Of a stretch of 14,997 bases of DNA, positions 7,101 through 13,824 are shown piece after piece; the first letter of the stretch is position 1, and each line of letters starts with the position of its first letter. The notes under the pieces were generated by a model. It was not told the origin of the DNA and did not search any database. It was given only the letters and a program-made list of their open reading frames with translations. The translations under genes were made by a program, and so were the position numbers. The stretch is from JACMIU01 sp043763605 (lineage in GTDB: Bacteria; Armatimonadota; Armatimonadia; Armatimonadales; Armatimonadaceae). The DNA lies in the NCBI GenBank assembly GCA_043763605.1, contig JAYULM010000172.1, positions 1-14,997 of the forward strand. Direction: 5' to 3'.

Positions 7101-9655
7101 CCGAAAAGTAGTGCAGCGGAGTCGCGGACATGGGTGGCATTCTTCTCCCACTCATGTTGGCGATGTAGCACCCAATCTTCCGGGCGATGTGATTGCGCGT
7201 TTTCCGCATCCACTATTTCGGGAAGGTTTGTCGCCGACTTGAGTTTCTCTGTCCAGTCGCTCACGGACCGACCGGAGGAATGCACATCCCGGTTTTTCCG
7301 CTTGGCGTCGCGCTCCTGTTCGTACTCCCGGCGCATGTCGGGATCGGTTTCCGTGTCCAGAAAGGTGTCCAATTCACCAAGCCGTTTTGCCAGCATTTCG
7401 GCTACCTTCGGACTCGCCAGTGGCGTGGCGCGAACCGTTCGCAGGATCGCGGCGCGGACAAGTTGGCGTTCGTGCTGATACGTCAGACTCGGTCCCAGCC
7501 GCGCCGCCTGGGAGCGGCTATCGCTGAATGCTAGTAGCCGCCGCCCCCGTGCCGGTAACCAATCGTTGGTTTTCGACGGGAAAGGCGGGAGGGCGGCGAG
7601 TGTGGTTTCCGCAAGGATCGAAAGCGCGAGGTTCGGCGCGGTGAACAGCGGCACGAAAGGGGTCGTTTTTCGCGGTGTCCGTTCTTTCTGCTTTTCTGCT
7701 GTCGTCTCCGTGCCGCCTTCCTCAGCGTCGAACGAGGTGCAGTGCGGGCAAACATCGACCGACTTGAAACCGAGAGAACCGCCTCCGTGCCCGTGCAGAA
7801 CGCCGTCTTTGGGATCGAGCCGGATGTCCGCTCCGGCGGCGGCGGGGTGCGCGGACAGGTAGAAGAGGGTTGGTTTCTTCATCTCGAACGGGAATGGTGG
7901 GCGAAACTTCGCGCCTTCGTTCAGACCGCACAACACCCATTCGCCGCAGTTCGCGCACCGATGAACGGGTAGCACCGCGCTTTCGCAGTGCGGGCAACGG
8001 TCACTGGGCGTTCCCACGACACACCCGTATCCCTTGAACCGGTGTTCCGCCGGTCCAGTGCAACCGTCGTTCAAGCACAAAGAAACGCCGCCGGGAGTAC
8101 GCGCCAACAGGTGTATGCGGTGGGGAACAAGCGGATATGTTTTCTCCGACTGTCGCGCGGTCGCCCCCAACGTGAGCAGGGATAGTGTGGCGGCGAGCGC
8201 ATCGTGGGGCATTTCCTCTTCCGGCAACCCCCATAATTTCGCGGCGAGTTCCGTGAGCGAAAGCCCGCCTTTTTGATGTTCCCATAAGTGCGTTTCGAGG
8301 CGGTGGATCGCCGGGGCGTGTCGGAGCGCGGCATGAAGAAACCGCGCCGGGTGCGCGGGCACTACTTCAAGGGCATCCGCTATCGCGCCCGCCCCGACCA
8401 ACCCCGTTATAGCCCGCGAAAGATGCCCTACCTGTTCGGGATTTTTGGCGATCTCCGGCTCCCCGCGCGACAGTTCGCCTGTGGAAAGTGTCAGCGTCGC
8501 TTCGGTCAGGAATTCGGTCGCGGCGATCTCGCTATACGTTGCCGTAGTCGCGGGGGGGACGGGGACGCCGAACACGACCCGTTGCTTCTCGCCGGACACG
8601 ACCACGACCCGCTCCGGGGATTTGGAGAACAGGGTCGCCATGAAGTCGCGCAGTTCGTTCGGATCACCCGTTCCCAGCGTCGCCGAGGTCGCCATCTGTA
8701 AAACCGCGTCCGGGGTTGTACCACACCGCTCCGACAACCGGCGCAGGAGAAGCGTGATCTCGGCGGCGAGCGTGCCCGTATAAAGGTGCGCCTCGTCCAG
8801 AATCAGAGTGCGTAACGCGGAACCGAGGAGAGGTGCGTCCTGCGGGCGGCACAGCATGTACTCGAGCATCGAGTAGTTCGTGATCAAAATATCGGGCGGC
8901 GGCGCGGGCACGTCGTTCTGTTGCCCCTCCGCCGTTTCCCAACCGCGTGCCTGTTTGCGCGTGCGGACGCGGCACACGTCCCACTGCGGTACCTTCTCCG
9001 CGTCGGCGGCACGCTTGTCCTCCGGGGTCTCGCTCGTGAAATGGAACAGCGTCACCGGGCGGCACCCTTTCGGCGGCTTCTGCTCCCGCAACCATTTGTA
9101 CAGGCGGTCCACCTGGTCGTTGACCAGCGCGTTCATCGGGTACAGGATCAGGCACTGCACCCCTTTCCCGGAAGCGGCACCGTTGCGTTGCCGTTCATAC
9201 AAGTCGTCCAGAAGTGGGAGCAGGAAACTCTCTGTCTTACCCGCGCCGGTCCCTGCCGTGACCACGATGGCGGGGCGCGGGGTGCCGTCGTCGCGCCCGG
9301 CTCGCGCCGCGATCAGTGCCTCGCGCTGATGGGCGTACAGGACGCGATCTTGGGGTTGTCCGCCGCTCCGGTGCAACTGTTCGCGTAGCGCATCGTTGAA
9401 AAGCCCGGCGGCGGCGAGAGTGCGCGTGGTGTTCTCCGATTCCGGCGCGGGCATTGCTGGGAACGCCCCCTCCACCCACAGGTCGGCGACGAGACCGCCC
9501 CGTCCGGCGGGTCCGCTCCACAAGGATCGACAGATGGCAGTCAGTCGCGACTCGCGCAAGTAGTTCACGTCGGCAGCGAAGTCGACGAAACGTGTGGTGA
9601 TGGCTCGGCTCACGGCGAGCGCGTCCAGTTGGGCGGAAGGAGGTGATGTTGGCAT
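4112..9655 (-). CDS. druE: DEAH-box helicase with DUF1998-type C-terminus, DruE-like (putative Druantia III)
   Basis: A very large superfamily 2 helicase of 1847 residues counted from ATG 9655. Motifs in order: HQREA (Q-motif-like, ~109), Walker A TAGTGAGKTES (133-143), LYPMNALVNDQ (171-181), TNYSMLEYML, DEAH (287-290), ATSATL (322-327), LLAFSDSRSQAAR (707-719), STTTLELGIDIGG (1133-1145) and YLQRAGRAGRR (1161-1171). Between the two RecA lobes lie cysteine clusters (C527/C532, C554/C557, C567/C570, C636/C639). The C-terminal part has more (C1500, C1516/C1519, C1604/C1607), followed by DNVPGGAGH (1726-1734) and a final C1763/C1767/C1770 cluster, as in DUF1998/MZB regions. A Pro-rich then Arg/Lys-rich tail ends the protein. 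The frame is open back to 9841 but would overlap the upstream gene, whose stop lies 14 bp before ATG 9655; the Shine-Dalgarno sequence is weak. Helicase assignment is firm; the DruE assignment rests on size, domains and partner. Confidence 0.82.
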   Translation of the reverse strand: MPTSPPSAQLDALAVSRAITTRFVDFAADVNYLRESRLTAICRSLWSGPAGRGGLVADLWVEGAFPAMPAPESENTTRTLAAAGLFNDALREQLHRSGGQPQDRVLYAHQREALIAARAGRDDGTPRPAIVVTAGTGAGKTESFLLPLLDDLYERQRNGAASGKGVQCLILYPMNALVNDQVDRLYKWLREQKPPKGCRPVTLFHFTSETPEDKRAADAEKVPQWDVCRVRTRKQARGWETAEGQQNDVPAPPPDILITNYSMLEYMLCRPQDAPLLGSALRTLILDEAHLYTGTLAAEITLLLRRLSERCGTTPDAVLQMATSATLGTGDPNELRDFMATLFSKSPERVVVVSGEKQRVVFGVPVPPATTATYSEIAATEFLTEATLTLSTGELSRGEPEIAKNPEQVGHLSRAITGLVGAGAIADALEVVPAHPARFLHAALRHAPAIHRLETHLWEHQKGGLSLTELAAKLWGLPEEEMPHDALAATLSLLTLGATARQSEKTYPLVPHRIHLLARTPGGVSLCLNDGCTGPAEHRFKGYGCVVGTPSDRCPHCESAVLPVHRCANCGEWVLCGLNEGAKFRPPFPFEMKKPTLFYLSAHPAAAGADIRLDPKDGVLHGHGGGSLGFKSVDVCPHCTSFDAEEGGTETTAEKQKERTPRKTTPFVPLFTAPNLALSILAETTLAALPPFPSKTNDWLPARGRRLLAFSDSRSQAARLGPSLTYQHERQLVRAAILRTVRATPLASPKVAEMLAKRLGELDTFLDTETDPDMRREYEQERDAKRKNRDVHSSGRSVSDWTEKLKSATNLPEIVDAENAQSHRPEDWVLHRQHEWEKNATHVRDSAALLFGLELVSPSRRQTALETLGLVEVVYPGFDEALAEVQAPIENLLGQLPSSDTRVMLRKAWGEFVASVCDSMRFDNAVTLGTDAKDDEYGAMFTAPIGRWCSENDAGYALIRFIGTTERGRRRQFAEAVLKACGMIAEDAAAWSEKLLSAAFQTLLAVAKSHKLPWLESEERQSGETKVDAVRVRFPGLALRRPQTLWRSGRTGHIFPRSAAGVAPESGCDDLVRITEAALDADGRFGRLRREYADSEVFSVGLWGEEHSAQLSPQENRRLQDLFKLGARNVLSSTTTLELGIDIGGLNAVLMGNVPPGKANYLQRAGRAGRRADGSSLVTTFVRNRPFDREVFARFGDYLRRDLRRPVVHLDRERIARRHAHALLLSDLFRTIYPPDMRVGAMDAFGRMGKFIGVQAPPYWDNAHGYPAPPPPLGVSLSKKPEVGWWDGARPDDAPLADRFTDYLRWARDGDPAGDKPAALIGRLRDLLAGTPAADKPNTPRSFFDTVLSDFVGAVGEWRTDYGSLLTAWEEAVSKAKNGETETAQAMRVANGLRYQMILLTGLTVIESLSDKQFLPRYGFPVGLQKLKVLVPRDDKPTKTREEDQIRLSRSGLQAIGEYIPGSRLLVGGRQIVSRGLLKRDIGTGVGEEAFGQSGQYATCSAGHFYYSVPGSVGNCTYCGSPANGAARNLLIPQYGYSNAASEPITRRTQVERVGSTKQEFVALEHPQLTEDFGGVRFLSTQYQENGKMLSYNAGENGFGFAICLKCGYADSEKTIGKTGAMGLPSGFERHPPLHSTNPRLRCYAEDKADPWRNRTLAAQQTTDIAILDFSQCLTTVAKDRGTMAAIALALTISGAKMLELDGRELGTLLAPTGTLFDSLGAVVYDNVPGGAGHVQELLKRGREWLTAALEALYVSDEHDARCETACLDCLLTYGTSDAFLGDGTESPLNRRNAYICLKGLLEGSPVGEMEPPLPSPVLPLPVLDIPEEAQRTAEDRRARQKERRTG

Positions 9656-9669
9656 GACGTTGGATACAC

Positions 9670-12663
9670 TCAATCGACGATTAGCAAGGCGGAAAGGATG
9701 CGCCGGAAATATTCGGAACGGGAAACGGCGGCATGGTAGTTCTCCTGTTGGGTTTCGGTGAGCGACCCACCCGTTTTTTCGGAGCGCACGACGGCGGGAA
9801 TCAGACCGGCGTGCCGGTGGTTCAGGAACGAGTCCGGGCACGACAGGTCGCGGGCGATCACGGCGACTAACTCGTCTTTCCGCGCGGCGATGTCGGCGTC
9901 GCTGGAAGTTCGCTTGATGCCCAACAGGCTACGGAATACGCGGTTACGGAACGCGGTCGCCTGTGTCTGGCGGGCGAGTAAGGCGTTCACGGTTCGCGCG
10001 GCGAGTAGCGGCGAAACTGTGAGCAACCGCTCGGCGGTGAAATGCACACGCGCGATGTCGGAGTGCGTCGCGTCGGTCAGGGCGTTCATCACGGAGCGGG
10101 CTTGTTTCGCGGTCGGTTTCCAATCGCCGAACACGCAACGCACGGCGGCGTCCCACCCGTTTTCGGCGTTGTGAGAAAGGTTCGGCGGTAGCCCCGCCGC
10201 CTCTGTTTCACCGGCGAGCCACGTGGTGAGAAAGTGTACCGACGCGCCGGGCGTTTTTTTCCAGTAGGCTTGTATCGCATCCCGGCAATCCGCCGTGCAG
10301 ACCGGCAGTTTGAAGAAGCGCAACCGCGCCGCGATCTCCGTCGGCTCGGAGTTTTCCCCGAACGCCAGGTCGTGCCAGGAGTCCCGCCATGCCCCGCCAA
10401 TACGTCGCCCTTTGTACGTGAGTGCGACCGCGACCGGTTCGGAAAGATCGCCGGGCAGACGGACACGCCACATACTTGAGCCGGTTTCCGGCACTTCGGG
10501 CGCGAGTGAGTGGAGCATACCGGTCGCGTCCCACCAAATGATCGCGTGATCGGCATCCGGTTCGACCGGATGCCGAAGTAGTACGGACAGGCGACGCTCC
10601 CCGGTGTCGGACCTCAGCAACGCGAAATCGCTGACACAGCCGGTGTCGAACAGGTAGGAGGCGATAGTCAGTTGTGGGCGCGTCATCTCGGCGCACTGCG
10701 CGGCGTTGTTGAACGCTTGGGGGCGCACGACCAGCGGCAATCCAAAGCCGCCGAGCGAACGGGGGAGGGGGTGCGGCGTTCGCCCTTTCGCGCCGCGTCC
10801 GCCCACGGTTCCTACCCACCGGTCTCCTTCCATCAGGCACCATTTCGGCACCGTCGGAACCTCTTCGTCGCCGCGTCGCCGCAGTATCTCCCAGTCCTTC
10901 GGCACAATCCAGCGTATCGGTTCCGTCACCGCGCCATCCATCCGCGCCGGTTTCTTGGGGTCGAGCCATTCCCAACCCTGTTCCGTGCGGCGCATCCCCG
11001 CGCCGGGGAACGTGCCTTCTGCGTCGGCAAGGTCCAGAGTGCGTCGCACCGTCCGCTGTTGCCCGCCGTGTTCGATCACGACCGTAGCAGTTACTTTCGG
11101 GGATGCGGGTAGCACGAACGGACCGTAGGAGAACCCCTGCCCTTCACCGGGATCGTGCACGAGCGGTTCCCGGTTCGCCGCCACACGCCGCACGGACCCA
11201 TCGCGGGGCGGGATGACCCGGAGGTACATTTCGCCGGGGTTCGCGGGGTGCCGGTGCAGGGTGACAACGAGCGATGACAGCCACGCCGGAACGGGACGCT
11301 GGACGTACACAGGTTCCCAAAACGGTTCTTCTTCCAGGTCGAACGTCGGTACGGCACCATCGGCGAAACCGTGCATCTTCGCGAAGCCGCCGGGGAGCGG
11401 GAGCGCGTTCACGGCAGGCGTTTGGGGGACGAGATCGGGCGCGGCGATCACGGCATACCGGCGGTTAGGTGAAAGGCAGTCGTTATGCGGGTCGCCGACG
11501 GGTTCCCCTTCGCGGCTCAGATCGAATACAGCAATCTCTTCTTCGCGGTCGAAAATCGTCAGGGATTGAGTCGCCACAGTAACGCCGTCCGAACCGACAA
11601 GCCGCGCGTTCAGAGCAGGTGCCGTGATACAGGCGAGGGGCAGACGGACATCTGAAGACAGTGGTATAAGCGTCCCGTCCGCTTGCCGCAACAGGGTCGC
11701 CACCGAACGGTTGCCGACAAAAAGATCGTAGCGCGACGCCGGAAGATCGAACTGCGCGAGATTGATAGGATTCGTCACCCACTCCGGCGCGTTTGCGAAA
11801 TCCCAACAAAGTCGCAGGGGAGAAAGGAAAGAATCGTCGGGTTCCGTATCGTCGTCCGCGACCCCGTGCGTCTCCTGTCGTCGCGCCGCGACGAGCATAT
11901 CGTCGATCCATTCCGGTATTATCCACGGGCAACGCGGGAGGATGTCACGGCACATCTTATCGGGAACGTTGTTCTTGCGGTATCCCTGCATAACACGCCA
12001 CAGTTCGCCGAATGTCGCGGCGTAATAGGGGGATTGTTTATCCAGAAGCGCCGCCACGCTCAGCGAGTGGCCGTGTCCCGCCAGCCAGTTCGCGCCGTTC
12101 TCCTGGAAACCGCGCCGGGTGAAACCGCACTGGAGCAGGATCGTCCCGAACCACTGCTTGTCCTCACCGTTGCCGAAGTGATGGCGCAAACCGAAGCGGT
12201 ACGCCGCCGAACGGACGGCTTCTTTGACGCGGCTATGGGGATGACCGCCGCTGAAAATCGCGTGATCCGACAGCGCGAACCGGACCTTGCCGCCGACCGA
12301 TTTTTGAATATACCGCCAGAGCATACTCCCCACGGCGTCGCGGCGGGCACATTCGGAAGCGAACAGCAGGAATAGCAAGCCGAACGCCTCTTTGTTAGTC
12401 GTCTCCGAATCACCGGTATACGATTCGTAAGAACCCACCCACCGGGAAACGGTGTGCGGTCGCAGGGAGTTTGCCCAGCAGGAGAGCCAGTTCCAGTCAT
12501 CGGCGTCGAGAGGTAACTCCATCAAGGAAAAAGGGGTGCGTGGCGATGGAAGTCGCCTTTCCATCGCCGCAACCGCATTGATAATCGAATCCGAACCGTG
12601 ATCAGGAGCAATTCCGTCGAAAACCGCCATTAGATAACGTTCCCCCAGATTGTAATGCTTCAA
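9670..12663 (-). CDS. druH: Large protein of unknown fold, DruH-like partner of the helicase (putative Druantia III)
   Basis: First gene of the minus-strand operon, 997 residues from TTG 12663 or 986 from ATG 12630. The ATG has a GGGGGA purine run about 10 nt upstream; the in-frame TTG adds MKHYNLGERYL. No nuclease, ATPase or membrane motif is recognisable. The N-terminal third (~40-260) looks helical, with DDWNWLSCWANSL and FGLLFLLFASECARRDA. Residues ~290-720 look beta-rich, with many short Val/Leu/Arg strands, Gly-Asp turns and prolines. The last ~180 residues are helical again and rich in Ala and Arg. Only 14 bp separate its stop from the helicase start, so the two products are probably made together and may act as a complex. 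In Druantia type III a DruH of about this size is encoded with DruE. The identification is by context, because I cannot verify homology from sequence alone; the existence of the gene itself is near certain. Confidence 0.65.
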   Translation of the reverse strand: MKHYNLGERYLMAVFDGIAPDHGSDSIINAVAAMERRLPSPRTPFSLMELPLDADDWNWLSCWANSLRPHTVSRWVGSYESYTGDSETTNKEAFGLLFLLFASECARRDAVGSMLWRYIQKSVGGKVRFALSDHAIFSGGHPHSRVKEAVRSAAYRFGLRHHFGNGEDKQWFGTILLQCGFTRRGFQENGANWLAGHGHSLSVAALLDKQSPYYAATFGELWRVMQGYRKNNVPDKMCRDILPRCPWIIPEWIDDMLVAARRQETHGVADDDTEPDDSFLSPLRLCWDFANAPEWVTNPINLAQFDLPASRYDLFVGNRSVATLLRQADGTLIPLSSDVRLPLACITAPALNARLVGSDGVTVATQSLTIFDREEEIAVFDLSREGEPVGDPHNDCLSPNRRYAVIAAPDLVPQTPAVNALPLPGGFAKMHGFADGAVPTFDLEEEPFWEPVYVQRPVPAWLSSLVVTLHRHPANPGEMYLRVIPPRDGSVRRVAANREPLVHDPGEGQGFSYGPFVLPASPKVTATVVIEHGGQQRTVRRTLDLADAEGTFPGAGMRRTEQGWEWLDPKKPARMDGAVTEPIRWIVPKDWEILRRRGDEEVPTVPKWCLMEGDRWVGTVGGRGAKGRTPHPLPRSLGGFGLPLVVRPQAFNNAAQCAEMTRPQLTIASYLFDTGCVSDFALLRSDTGERRLSVLLRHPVEPDADHAIIWWDATGMLHSLAPEVPETGSSMWRVRLPGDLSEPVAVALTYKGRRIGGAWRDSWHDLAFGENSEPTEIAARLRFFKLPVCTADCRDAIQAYWKKTPGASVHFLTTWLAGETEAAGLPPNLSHNAENGWDAAVRCVFGDWKPTAKQARSVMNALTDATHSDIARVHFTAERLLTVSPLLAARTVNALLARQTQATAFRNRVFRSLLGIKRTSSDADIAARKDELVAVIARDLSCPDSFLNHRHAGLIPAVVRSEKTGGSLTETQQENYHAAVSRSEYFRRILSALLIVD
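10550..10576. repeat. Perfect 12-bp stem hairpin inside the druH-like gene
   Basis: The 12 bases at 10550-10561 (TCGGCATCCGGT) pair perfectly with 10565-10576 (ACCGGATGCCGA) around a 3-nt loop. The stem is GC-rich and would be very stable in the minus-strand mRNA, within the codons for HPVEPDADH near residues 696-706. No T-run follows on either strand, so it is not a canonical intrinsic terminator. It may be a pausing or RNA-processing structure, a protein-binding palindrome, or chance in GC-rich coding sequence. Confidence 0.8.
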
Positions 12664-12780
12664 TAATCATGCCTAACCCCTAAAAACGGAAAGAAGAGCG
12701 GTAAAATATTTTCGTAGCATGGAAACATTTGTTTGCAAGGTGCAGGAGACCGGGAATTGTCCGCCGAATAAAGCGTCGTT
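12664..12780. promoter_or_regulatory. Divergent intergenic region with candidate promoters
   Basis: This 117-bp gap separates the minus-strand helicase operon from the plus-strand sugar-nucleotide genes and is clearly more AT-rich than its surroundings, mainly at 12681-12735. On the plus strand TAAAAT at 12702-12707 is a good -10 candidate but lacks a good -35. On the minus strand the self-complementary TTGCAA at 12733-12738 could be a -35 with TACGAA 16 bp downstream as a weak -10. A small dyad AAAC-ATTT-GTTT (12723-12734) could be an operator. On the minus strand AGGGG lies upstream of ATG 12670, but that ATG is out of frame with the large gene. Promoters for both directions are expected here by layout; exact boxes are uncertain. 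Confidence 0.35.
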
Positions 12781-13818
12781 ATGAAAGCCATGATCTTAGC
12801 CGCCGGAGAAGGGACGCGACTCCGTCCGCTAACACTCACCCTGCCGAAGCCGATGGTGCCGGTCGCGAACGTGCCACTTCTCGTCCGCACGGTGCGCCTG
12901 CTGAAGCAGCACGGCATCACGGAGATCGCGGTGAACCTGTATCACCAAGGCGACGCCATCCGCGAAACGCTCGGCGACGGGGCGGCGTTCGGGGTGCGGC
13001 TGCACTACTCCGCAGAAGCCGAACTGATGGGAACGGCGGGCGGCACGAAGAACATGCAGGATTTTTTGGACGAAACGTTCCTTGTCCTGTACGGCGACAA
13101 CCTGTACCGTGCGGACTTCGCCCCGCTGATCGAGGCGCACCAGGCGAGCGGGGCATTGGTGACTATCGCGACGTTCACGACGCCGAATCCGACCGCCTGC
13201 GGCTTGGTGGTGACGGACGAAAACGGCACCGTGACGCGCTTTCAGGAAAAGCCGCCCGCGCACGAAGTGTTCACCGATCAGGCGAACGCGGGCGTGTACG
13301 TGTGCGATCCGGGCATGTTCGATTATATTCCCGCCGACACCGTGTGCGATTTTGGCAAGGACGTTTTCCCGGCGATTCTCGCGGGTGGCATGCACAAGAT
13401 GACCGCGCGACCGCTTGCGGGCTATTTGCAGGACACCGGGACTGTGGAAAACTACCGCAAGGCGAATTGGGACGTTCTGGACGGCGAGACGGGCGACCCG
13501 CCGCTCGCGATCTGCGGCGTGACGATGGGCGAGGATACGATGGTCGCGTCGTCGGCGTTTCTGGACGGACACAACGTCATCGGTGGCGACTGCTTCGTCG
13601 CGGAAGACGTGACGCTGACCGAGACGATCCTGTGGGACGGTTGCTCCATTGAGCGCGGCGCGACGGTAACGGACGCCATTCTGGGGCGGCGTGTCGTTGT
13701 TGGGGCGGGGGCGGTCGTCGGCTCCGGGGCGATCCTCGCCGATGATGTAACCGTCGCGCCGGGTGCCGTCGTCCCGGAAAATGCCCGCATCGCGCCCGGA
13801 ACCGTGATAAATAAATAA
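12781..13818 (+). CDS. Sugar-1-phosphate nucleotidyltransferase with C-terminal left-handed beta-helix
   Basis: A cytoplasmic enzyme expected to couple a sugar 1-phosphate to an NTP, giving an NDP-sugar and pyrophosphate. The 345-residue product starts with the family signature LAAGEGTRLRPLT and LPKPMVPVAN (residues 6-30). It has GTAGGTK (84-90), the metal-binding YGDN (104-107), FQEKP (154-158) and ANAGVYV (169-174). Residues ~250-343 hold hexapeptide-type repeats (GAGAVVGSGAILADDVTVAPGAVV), a left-handed beta-helix often used for oligomerisation or allostery. Six nucleotides separate it from a heptose kinase gene, so its substrate may be D-glycero-alpha-D-manno-heptose 1-phosphate (HddC role). 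By architecture alone it could equally be a mannose-1-phosphate guanylyltransferase or glucose-1-phosphate thymidylyltransferase. The start is ATG 12781, with a weak Shine-Dalgarno. A second in-frame ATG lies three codons downstream. Confidence 0.85.
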   Translation: MKAMILAAGEGTRLRPLTLTLPKPMVPVANVPLLVRTVRLLKQHGITEIAVNLYHQGDAIRETLGDGAAFGVRLHYSAEAELMGTAGGTKNMQDFLDETFLVLYGDNLYRADFAPLIEAHQASGALVTIATFTTPNPTACGLVVTDENGTVTRFQEKPPAHEVFTDQANAGVYVCDPGMFDYIPADTVCDFGKDVFPAILAGGMHKMTARPLAGYLQDTGTVENYRKANWDVLDGETGDPPLAICGVTMGEDTMVASSAFLDGHNVIGGDCFVAEDVTLTETILWDGCSIERGATVTDAILGRRVVVGAGAVVGSGAILADDVTVAPGAVVPENARIAPGTVINK

Positions 13819-13824
13819 CCAACC

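Noticed and set aside
9656..9841. N-terminal extension of the helicase to residue 1 at 9841
   Set aside because: It would overlap the end of the upstream gene by about 170 nt and is Arg/Pro-rich; ATG 9655 fits the 14-bp spacing.
4112..12663. DISARM or Dpd system
   Set aside because: No methyltransferase, phospholipase D-like gene, DrmB-type second DUF1998 protein, or 7-deazapurine genes are present; the operon has only two genes.
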